From Chloroflexi bacterium RBG_16_48_8 (GTDB taxonomy: Bacteria; Chloroflexota; Anaerolineae; Anaerolineales; E44-bin32), in contig MGNI01000025.1 in assembly GCA_001795115.1 (NCBI GenBank), positions 5,444 to 10,638 on the forward strand: DNA of 5,195 bases. Reading direction: 5' to 3'. Positions 1 to 5,008 of this stretch are shown piece by piece. Position 1 is the stretch's first letter. Every line of letters begins with the position of its first letter. Below the pieces are notes generated by a model that saw nothing but the letters and a program-made list of their open reading frames with translations, was not told the origin of the DNA and made no database searches. A program made the position numbers and the translations under genes.

Positions 1-81
1 CTCGGTGCTGCTGCTTTCCTAACAAAACCTACCACACGCGGTGACCTCCTAGATACGATTCGCTCAATCCTGGGCGAATAA
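1..81 (+). CDS. Response regulator receiver domain protein, C-terminal end only (partial)
   Basis: Frame 1 is open from the first base to TAA at 79-81 and encodes 26 residues, LGAAAFLTKPTTRGDLLDTI and then RSILGE. This matches the end of a CheY-like receiver domain: the GA-AFLTKP segment is the beta-5 strand with the conserved Lys-Pro, followed by the alpha-5 helix (DLLDTIRSIL). The conserved lysine normally contacts the phosphorylated aspartate, which lies outside the window. The protein ends right after alpha-5, so this is either a stand-alone receiver or a multidomain protein with its receiver at the C-terminus. The next gene starts 5 bases after the stop, which suggests one transcript. 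Only the C-terminal end is seen, so the signal and output of this regulator cannot be told. Confidence 0.75.
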   Translation, partial: LGAAAFLTKPTTRGDLLDTIRSILGE

Positions 82-86
82 TCTCT

Positions 87-689
87 ATGCTACCCATCGA
101 ACAAAATCTATCCTTACTGGAAAGGATGCTGGAAGAATTTGAGCTCTTCATCCTTTCAGCAGAGGTCTTTTGGCCATTGGCCCAGGGAGGGATCCGAGGT
201 ACTCCTTTGCCTAGATTGACTATAGGGGGTTTGTTGCTCATCCTGGATGAACTGACTGCTCTGAATCCAAAAATGACTCCCAAACAAGCCATGCGGCATG
301 ACAGATTGCTTCGGAAGTTTGAAGGGATGCTTGAAAAATGGCGGGTTGCTATTGAAAATAAAGCGATCCAAGAACTACAGGCACGTTTAAACTTGTGGCG
401 GGCTTACCTGCACGATCTTGAAGAACAGCCCGAATGGATCGAAAATTATCCGCGGGAAGTTCGCACGCGTGTGATGATGGAACACCTCATCGCCATCATC
501 GGTCCTAATCCTGACCTGGAAGTTGAATTTCAGGCTATTAAATATCTCGATGACCGAATCCATAATTTTCTCTTGCCGGGGGAATTTATCTGGGAGGATC
601 CGTTGCAGCAACTTTATCCTCGGGATACGTTTCCCTTCCTTTATATGAGACCGCGCGATTCGATCATCCGTTCATTCTCTGACCGGTAG
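87..689 (+). CDS. Uncharacterised 200-residue protein, in tandem with a receiver-domain gene
   Basis: I do not recognise this family. The product has 200 residues, no signal peptide and no convincing membrane segment. It looks soluble and mainly helical: an N-terminal helix rich in Leu and Glu (about 1-28), a Gly/Pro/Leu segment (about 33-60, with LPRLTIGGLLLILDELTAL), a charged helical centre (about 65-120), and a C-terminal part rich in aromatic and Pro residues (about 160-195). No nucleotide-binding, catalytic or metal motif is visible, and cysteine is absent. ATG at 87 is chosen because it lies 5 bases after the upstream receiver stop. The frame is open back to a stop at 42-44, but only ATA/ATC-type codons lie between. 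The Shine-Dalgarno sequence is weak (GGGCGA about 10 bases upstream), which fits translational coupling. A second in-frame ATG at 126 is possible. The tight spacing suggests a role with the response regulator, but that is inference. Confidence 0.7.
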   Translation: MLPIEQNLSLLERMLEEFELFILSAEVFWPLAQGGIRGTPLPRLTIGGLLLILDELTALNPKMTPKQAMRHDRLLRKFEGMLEKWRVAIENKAIQELQARLNLWRAYLHDLEEQPEWIENYPREVRTRVMMEHLIAIIGPNPDLEVEFQAIKYLDDRIHNFLLPGEFIWEDPLQQLYPRDTFPFLYMRPRDSIIRSFSDR

Positions 690-723
690 CAAGCACCCTC
701 TTCTAACATCTGCTGGTGTTCCA

Positions 724-792
724 ATCGAGTAGGGAGCAGCGGCAAGCCGCCCCCTCTCACACCTCCGGACATGCGGGTCCGCATCCGGAGGT
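724..792 (-). ncRNA. Group II intron domain V and domain VI
   Basis: Minus strand 792-761 folds as a textbook domain V: nine lower base pairs (ACCTCCGGA with TCCGGAGGT), a two-base TG bulge, four upper pairs (TGCG with CGCA) and a GACC loop. Domain VI follows (760-724): GTGTGAGAGG at the junction, a GC-rich stem with GCGG and CCGC arms, and the conserved tail CCCTACTCGAT. The A at 730, within CTACTC near the 3' end, is the likely bulged branch-point adenosine. The catalytic triad position reads CTC where class C introns normally have CGC (AGC in most others), and its partner is GAG, giving a U-A pair instead of the usual G-U wobble. The fold is preserved although a key catalytic base is changed. 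Confidence 0.75.
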
Positions 793-1090
793 TTGTCAAG
801 TCAAACGCAGTTCCTGGTAGCGTTTCCCGATGCTTACTAACCCCGCTTCTTTCCAATAAGCATTCCTCAGGGCTTTGTTGTCATACGCCAACTCGCCCAA
901 CCTCACAGTCTCTTTATGGGGTTTGTGTTCCTCAGAGCCTGTGCTGAGCGAAGCCCAAGCATCGCAGGTTTGCCTACAGCTTCCTTCAGACCCCGCCTCA
1001 CGACGACGCCCTTGCCTTCAGCTAACGGTTGGTGCGATCAACCACCGTAAGGGACTTTCACCCTCTAGCCAACGCCCATGCCGGGCGCAC
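724..1090 (-). mobile_element. Degenerate ORF-less group IIC intron
   Basis: Read on the minus strand, this 367-base stretch begins with GTGCGCCCGGCATGGGCG, a group II intron 5' end. It continues with domain I landmarks known from class C introns such as the Oceanobacillus iheyensis one: CTAGAGGGTGAAAGTCCC, a GTTAGC-GAAGGCAAGGG block, TCTGAAGGAAGC, GGCAAACC, CTGAGGAACAC, and GCGAGTTGGC before a candidate EBS1. Domain I appears to end near 816-822. Only about 23 bases separate it from domain V (761-792), which is followed by domain VI and the 3' end CTACTCGAT. The CCCGGGG and AGAAGTCAGCAGAAGTCATA type blocks of domains II/III and the whole domain IV with the reverse transcriptase/maturase are absent. 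The element therefore cannot move by itself and, lacking domain III and carrying an altered domain V triad, is probably poor at splicing. Boundaries rest on motif recall; the 3' end could be 723 or 724. Confidence 0.8.
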
Positions 1091-1091
1091 C

Positions 1092-1124
1092 AAAAAAGCG
1101 GGTGAAATCCATCACCCGCTTTTT
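1092..1124. terminator. Bidirectional intrinsic terminator closing the rny operon
   Basis: A perfect stem pairs GCGGGTGA (1098-1105) with TCACCCGC (1112-1119) around a six-base loop (1106-1111). It is extended by A-tracts and T-tracts on both sides (six A at 1092-1097, five T at 1120-1124). On the minus strand it gives a GC-rich hairpin followed by six U, about 100 bases after the rny stop, so it terminates recX-rny transcription. On the plus strand it also has a U-tract and may stop transcription coming from the 87-689 gene, since the genes converge here. The group II intron begins one base after the minus-strand T-tract. Confidence 0.9.
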
Positions 1125-1221
1125 ATTCCTCTATATTGGTTCAATCCTATCCGCAAATCATCAAGGACAAATTCACACAGACGACTCGTTTACGGGAGGA
1201 GGTTCAATTGCATCCAGCATC

Positions 1222-2751
1222 TTATTTCGCGTAGTCTACAGCTCTTGTCTCCCGAATGACCGTCACCTTAATTTGCCCAGGATATTGCATCCCCTCCTCA
1301 ATCTTCTTGGCGACATCGCGCGCTAAACGAGTGGCGTCCAAGTCATCGATATCATCCGGTTTGACAATCACTCGGATTTCACGACCTGCTTGCAAGGCAT
1401 AGCTCTCCGAAACCCCAGTGAAGGAGTTAGCAACTTCCTCCAGAGCCTTGATGCGCTTGATATATTGTTCCAAGCTCTCTCGTCGTGCGCCCGGACGTGC
1501 GCCGCTGATGGCATCTGCTGCCTCGACAATGACGGCTTCCACACTTTCCTGCTCAGTCTCATGATGATGGGAGGCAATAGTATTGATGATCTTTTCATTG
1601 ACACCATGCCGGCGACAGAATTCGGCGCCAATAGCTGAGTGGGTTCCTTCCACTTCATGGTCCATGGCTTTACCAATATCATGTAACAACCCACCCGCTT
1701 TCGCAACATCAGGATCCGCTCCCAATTCGGCCGCGATCACCCCTGCAAGCTGTGCCGTTTCCACTGCATGAGCCAGTTGATTTTGTCCGTAGGAGGTCCT
1801 GAATTTCAATCGACCTAACTTCTTAACGATCTCGGGATGGAGCCCGGGCACACCCGCATCATAGGCAGCGCTTTCACCTTCCTCCAAGATGACGCGTTGG
1901 ACCTCTTCATTCATCTGCTCCAAAATCTTTTCAATATGAGCAGGATGTATCCTGCCATCAAGAACAAGTTTTTCCATCGCTTTTCGAGCGACTTCTCGAC
2001 GAACAGGATCGAAACAAGAGATCGTGACAGCTTCAGGAGTATCGTCGACAACGACATCCACACCGGCGGCTTGTTCAAAAGCCCGGATGTTGCGACCATT
2101 CCGACCAATGATCCTTCCCTTCATATCGTCCGAGGGGAGGGGTACAATCGAAACAGTCACCTCGGACACATGATCCGAAGCCACACGTTGGATGGCATCA
2201 GCGATCAACTCACGTGCTCTCCTTTCTCCCTCCATCTGAGCCTCTTCCTCGATTTGACGGATAATCCTGAGCATATCAGCACGTGCGTCGCGTTCAACTT
2301 CTTCCAGCAATTGAACCTTTGCCTCATCCTGTGTCATGGAGGAAATACGCTCAAGTTCGGTAATGATGTCGTTGTGTTGCTTCTCAAGTTCATTGGAACG
2401 CCTATCAAGGGAACTCTGTCGTTTGTTCAAGGCTTGATCACGCCTCTCGATGTTCTCCAGACGTTTATCGAGATCCTCCCTCCTACTTTGTACTCTTTCT
2501 TCCTCCCGATTTAATTCCGCACGCCGTCGGGAAATCTCGGCTTCTGCCTCATCACGATAACGCAAAGCTTCATCGCGCGCTCGTAATTCAAGTTCGCGTG
2601 CCTTGGCATGGGCTTTTTCCAGCATGCCTTCTACTTCAGCCTGCTGATTTTTCTTATCCCGGTATAACTGAAACTGGCGAATAAAAAAGCCAATGAGCAC
2701 GCCAGAGACCAAAGCCGTTAAACCAATGATGATTGTCCATGTGTAACCCAC
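1222..2751 (-). CDS. rny: Ribonuclease Y (membrane-anchored endoribonuclease)
   Basis: RNase Y is a metal-dependent endoribonuclease that starts mRNA decay and processing in many bacteria lacking RNase E, and it sits on the inner face of the membrane. The 509-residue product has the full family layout and usual length (about 510-520): an N-terminal membrane helix (about 5-24), a long charged coiled coil (about 28-190), a KH RNA-binding domain (about 198-260) with GRIIGRNGRNIR at 212-223, and an HD phosphohydrolase domain (about 326-420) with the metal-binding H357-D358 in GGLLHDIGKAMDHE and the SHHHE cluster at 394-398. The C-terminus ends in the typical RAVDYAK. The start is GTG at 2751, supported by GAGGA six bases upstream (2758-2762). 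That ribosome site lies at the end of recX, whose stop is only 2 bases before, so translation is probably coupled. No key residue is missing. Confidence 0.97.
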   Translation of the reverse strand: MGYTWTIIIGLTALVSGVLIGFFIRQFQLYRDKKNQQAEVEGMLEKAHAKARELELRARDEALRYRDEAEAEISRRRAELNREEERVQSRREDLDKRLENIERRDQALNKRQSSLDRRSNELEKQHNDIITELERISSMTQDEAKVQLLEEVERDARADMLRIIRQIEEEAQMEGERRARELIADAIQRVASDHVSEVTVSIVPLPSDDMKGRIIGRNGRNIRAFEQAAGVDVVVDDTPEAVTISCFDPVRREVARKAMEKLVLDGRIHPAHIEKILEQMNEEVQRVILEEGESAAYDAGVPGLHPEIVKKLGRLKFRTSYGQNQLAHAVETAQLAGVIAAELGADPDVAKAGGLLHDIGKAMDHEVEGTHSAIGAEFCRRHGVNEKIINTIASHHHETEQESVEAVIVEAADAISGARPGARRESLEQYIKRIKALEEVANSFTGVSESYALQAGREIRVIVKPDDIDDLDATRLARDVAKKIEEGMQYPGQIKVTVIRETRAVDYAK

Positions 2752-2753
2752 TT

Positions 2754-3314
2754 CTAATCCTCACTTTCACCAATAGTGCCGGTCATCTCTATCCACACCC
2801 GCTTGACAACCGGTGAAATGGTTGAATATTGAAAACCACGCCTCCTCAGATAACCGGTGAGGCGTCCCTTAAAGATGTCCCAAGATAGATCCGCCATCTT
2901 TCTAGTTACCTTCGACGCTGCCCGGTAAGCTGCATCCTCCTCATCGAAATCCTTCAAGGCTATCTGGATGGCGCCATCAGGTATGCCCTTCTTGCGCAAC
3001 TCCTGTTTCAATGCCCAAGCACTTCTAGGTCGAAAGGTGAGCCGATTTTCGACCCACCCTTGAGCAAAGGATCGATCATCAACCAACCCTCTCTCCTTTA
3101 ACTGTTGAATCACCGTATCCTGAATCTCAACATTGGCGTTCGTACGCTGGAAACGGTCGCGTAATTCTTGCTCCGAGCGTGGTCTGCGGCTGATGAGTCT
3201 GAGAGATTGTTGGTAGGCTTGTTCCTCTAAATCTCGATTTTTTAATCGCTGGATTTGATCAGGAGATAATTCCTGACCAACTCTAAGCTCCACAGCGATG
3301 GATTTCATGATCAT
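2754..3314 (-). CDS. recX: Regulatory protein RecX (RecA modulator)
   Basis: RecX binds the RecA filament and usually blocks its growth or helps disassemble it. The 186 residues seen from the ATG at 3314 hold the three helical repeats of the family. Landmarks are AYQQSLRLISRRPRSEQEL (about 33-51), ERGLVDDRSFAQGWVENR (74-91) followed by RPRSAWALKQELRKKGI (95-111), and the C-terminal repeat with RLTGYLRRRGFQYSTISPVV (151-170). The gene lies between recA and rny, its most usual company. The ATG at 3314 has AAGGA four bases upstream. However, the frame upstream still encodes family-like sequence (TALKFSGRDRDRVDIYLDGE, from about 3383 to 3324), as RecX N-termini do, and is open to a stop at 3435-3437 without ATG, GTG or TTG. 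The true start may be a rare codon such as ATT at 3407 or GTA at 3398, or the original start may be lost. Family assignment is secure; the start is not. Confidence 0.93.
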   Translation of the reverse strand: MIMKSIAVELRVGQELSPDQIQRLKNRDLEEQAYQQSLRLISRRPRSEQELRDRFQRTNANVEIQDTVIQQLKERGLVDDRSFAQGWVENRLTFRPRSAWALKQELRKKGIPDGAIQIALKDFDEEDAAYRAASKVTRKMADLSWDIFKGRLTGYLRRRGFQYSTISPVVKRVWIEMTGTIGESED

Positions 3315-3318
3315 AAAA

Positions 3319-3326
3319 TCCTTCTC
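3319..3326 (-). promoter_or_regulatory. Shine-Dalgarno sequence for the ATG start of recX
   Basis: On the minus strand GAGAAGGA is followed by TTTT and the ATG at 3314. Spacing is slightly short, but the match is good. It supports initiation at 3314 even though the conserved family sequence extends further upstream, so it may be a chance match inside coding sequence or a secondary start. Confidence 0.4.
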
Positions 3327-3421
3327 ACCATCGAGATAAATATCGACCCGATCACGATCTCTACCGGAAAATTTAAGAGCGGTAACTACTTTGTTTACTT
3401 CTAAAATAACCTCAAATAAAC

Positions 3422-3451
3422 AGCCGCAATCTTTTTACCCAGATCGCGGCT
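3422..3451 (-). terminator. Strong hairpin after recA: terminator or attenuator
   Basis: AGCCGCAATCT (3422-3432) pairs with AGATCGCGGCT (3441-3451) around an eight-base loop. In minus-strand RNA all eleven positions pair, one of them as G-U; on the plus strand the same position is an A-C mismatch, so the hairpin favours the minus-strand transcript. It is followed by GTTTATTTGAGG, U-rich but without a clean U-tract. It lies about 270 bases after the recA stop and just before the RecX-like reading frame, so it could end part of the recA transcripts or tune read-through into recX-rny. Confidence 0.45.
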
Positions 3452-3716
3452 GGATGCAAAATACCTGGTACAGGCAATCTCAATAGATGATTTAACGCCG
3501 CTTACCGCCATCTAAGTGGCTGGTGCCACCCAAATGCGGTTATCCCGAAGTTGACGCCCCGGAAGAGGGCAAGAATAAAAGATCCGTCACCTTCATTAGT
3601 ATTTATTCCTCTCTCAGCGGAGTTAAATCGCATCCCTGAGATTTATTGCAAATCCATAGCCGCGCCTTGGTGCAATCAATGAACGATATGCGCAGTATTT
3701 TAAGTATACGCCATTT

Positions 3717-4742
3717 TTACCGGCGTTCCTCATTTTCAGATGCTTCATGCACCACATTTAATGGTGCTGCAGTGCGTATTTTCTTCTCCAATTCTTCCGC
3801 TACTTCACGGTTCTCCCGTAAGAAGTTCTTTGCGTTCTCTCGACCCTGCGCAATTCTTTCATCCTTGTAGGAGAAGAAGGACCCTCTTTTTTCAATCATC
3901 CCCATCTCCACTCCAAGATCCAGCAGGTCCCCAACTTTCGAGATCCCTTCGTTATACATGATATCAAATTCTGCTACTTTGAAGGGCGGGGCAACCTTAT
4001 TCTTCACCACCCTTACGCGTGTGCGATTTCCCACAATCTCTTGTCCGCTCTTAATGCTTTCGGTCCGCCTCATATCCAATCGTACAGAGGCATAGAATTT
4101 CAATGCCCTGCCCCCTGTGGTCGTCTCGGGATTCCCAAACATCACTCCAATTTTCATCCTTAGCTGATTGGTAAATACCACTGCTGTATTGGTCTGTTTA
4201 ATGGCTCCCGACAGCTTCCGCAGTGCCTGGCTCATCAACCTGGCCTGCATCCCCATGGTTGGATCTCCCATGTCCCCCTCGATCTCAGACCTGGGCACCA
4301 GTGCAGCTACACTGTCAATAATGACCACATCTACGGCTCCACTTCGTACCAGAGTCTCAGCGATCTCCAGAGCTTGTTCCCCCGTATCTGGCTGGGAGAT
4401 ATACAGGTTGTCTACATCCACCCCACAGCGTTCCGCATAAGCCGGGTCTAAAGCATGTTCCATGTCGATAAAGGCGCAAACGCCTCCTTGCTTTTGTGCT
4501 TCTGCTACAATGTGTTGAGCCAGCGTTGTCTTGCCTGAGGCTTCTGAGCCGAAGATCTCTGTCACCCGCCCACGAGGGATACCCCCCACTCCCAAGGCAA
4601 GATCCAGGGCTAAAGACCCGGTCGGGATCGCCTCCACTTTTAAATGCGTCGCTTCACCAAGACGCATGACAGCCCCGTCGCCAAATTGCTTTTTAATATG
4701 TGCAACTGCAGCATCCAGGGCTTGTTCGCGATCTTTGGTCAT
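3717..4742 (-). CDS. recA: Recombinase RecA
   Basis: RecA forms ATP-dependent filaments on single-stranded DNA, drives strand exchange in homologous recombination, and stimulates LexA-type self-cleavage in the DNA-damage response. From ATG at 4742 the product has 341 residues, normal for the family. Visible motifs are Walker A GSEASGKT (65-72, usually GPESSGKT), the catalytic Glu95 in FIDMEHALDP (91-100), Walker B VVIIDSVAAL (139-148), loop L1 EIEGDMGDPTMGMQARLMSQ (153-172), and loop L2 with NQLRMKIGVMFGNPETTTGG (192-211). All core residues are present. Small departures are Met94 where Ala is usual and a C-terminus ending ENEERR, less acidic than in enterobacteria. The frame is open 72 codons further upstream to a TTG at 4958, but that part has no RecA similarity; GAGGG four bases before ATG 4742 and the family N-terminus (MTKDREQALD) fix the start. 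Confidence 0.98.
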   Translation of the reverse strand: MTKDREQALDAAVAHIKKQFGDGAVMRLGEATHLKVEAIPTGSLALDLALGVGGIPRGRVTEIFGSEASGKTTLAQHIVAEAQKQGGVCAFIDMEHALDPAYAERCGVDVDNLYISQPDTGEQALEIAETLVRSGAVDVVIIDSVAALVPRSEIEGDMGDPTMGMQARLMSQALRKLSGAIKQTNTAVVFTNQLRMKIGVMFGNPETTTGGRALKFYASVRLDMRRTESIKSGQEIVGNRTRVRVVKNKVAPPFKVAEFDIMYNEGISKVGDLLDLGVEMGMIEKRGSFFSYKDERIAQGRENAKNFLRENREVAEELEKKIRTAAPLNVVHEASENEERR

Positions 4743-4746
4743 TCGA

Positions 4747-4751
4747 CCCTC
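4747..4751 (-). promoter_or_regulatory. Shine-Dalgarno sequence deciding the recA start
   Basis: GAGGG on the minus strand lies four bases before the ATG at 4742. None of the in-frame upstream start candidates examined (ATG 4838, TTG 4958) has a comparable site, so this decides the start in favour of the 341-residue form. Confidence 0.65.
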
Positions 4752-4943
4752 AAGTTTAATGGATTGATAGAAGTCTACCTGAGATCCTATGGGAGTGCAA
4801 GATAAAGCGATTCCTCTACCTTTATCTTCATGACTCATTGATAAGAGATACCAATTAACCGATCCTGTCCTCGCACAGCCTGATAGAAGCCAGCCAAATT
4901 CCAGCGCCCATCCTATTATCAAACTCCTCCAACCTTTAACATC

Positions 4944-4972
4944 TCGATAGAAAAGCAAGGTAAATTTACTAT
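4944..4972 (+). promoter_or_regulatory. Possible sigma-70 type promoter for the response regulator gene
   Basis: TCGATA (4944-4949) and TACTAT (4967-4972) are separated by 17 bases and each match the consensus hexamers at four of six positions. The predicted RNA start would leave a leader of about 30 bases before the ATG at 5009. The match is modest and could be chance in this AT-rich stretch. Confidence 0.3.
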
Positions 4973-5008
4973 GGATGTGCCTTTGGGAAATCGGATAAGG
5001 GTTTGAGT

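Larger units (their letters stand above)
3315..3716 (-). other. recA-recX intergenic region with predicted RNA structure
   Basis: This stretch has no complete gene that I can support. Its recX-proximal part (about 3315-3407) reads as the missing N-terminus of RecX. The rest lies between the recA stop and that extension and can form several stems on the minus strand: the strong hairpin at 3422-3451; a seven-pair hairpin with an ACCA loop (3514-3520 with 3525-3531); TAGATG/CATCTA (3484-3489 with 3509-3514); and ACCGC/GCGGT (3504-3508 with 3536-3540). The last two overlap at neighbouring bases and largely exclude each other. No tRNA or known riboswitch was recognised and no good promoter hexamers were found. 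It may be a recA 3' untranslated region plus a recX leader. Confidence 0.5.
4743..5008. promoter_or_regulatory. Divergent control region between recA and a response regulator
   Basis: The 266 bases between the two divergent genes must carry the promoters for both. Three dyads stand out: a perfect 9-base inverted repeat AAGATAAAG/CTTTATCTT (4799-4807 with 4820-4828, 12-base spacer); an imperfect ATTGATA/TACCAAT repeat (4837-4843 with 4849-4855); and CTGT-N6-ACAG (4865-4878). The last resembles a LexA half-site arrangement of the enterobacterial type but with a six-base instead of an eight-base spacer. No GAAC-N4-GTTC box of the Bacillus type was found. No convincing recA promoter hexamers were found. 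Confidence 0.45.

Noticed and set aside
641..1326. Several 71-82 codon ORFs on both strands between 641 and 1326
   Set aside because: They fall in the intron, the terminator or the rny 3' end, overlap one another, and show no protein family features or consistent ribosome sites.
1837..2514. 225-codon plus-strand ORF inside rny
   Set aside because: It is the antisense shadow of the RNase Y coiled coil and KH region, which has complete family motifs on the minus strand.
3518..3533. T-box riboswitch suggested by GGGTGGCACC on the minus strand
   Set aside because: The ten bases match the T-box core, but they are embedded in their own hairpin with an ACCA loop. No stem I, specifier loop or following GCG-type antiterminator pairing is evident, and recX-rny is not an amino-acid-related target.
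3608..3634. TPP riboswitch suggested by GCTGAGA on the minus strand
   Set aside because: The second half of the THI element (CCTGATC and the paired GGGA end) is not present downstream, and there is no thiamine gene.
4915..4920. GATAAT on the minus strand as a recA -10 box
   Set aside because: The hexamer itself is good, but the sequence 16-18 bases upstream has no resemblance to a -35 box.
4743..4958. 72-codon in-frame extension upstream of recA as part of the protein
   Set aside because: It needs a TTG start with no ribosome site, has no RecA similarity and would make the protein far longer than the family. The ATG at 4742 has GAGGG upstream.
4971..5006. Eleven-codon leader peptide (MDVPLGNRIRV) upstream of the response regulator
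   Set aside because: It has no ribosome site, no run of regulatory codons and no following attenuator; its ATG overlaps the candidate -10 box.
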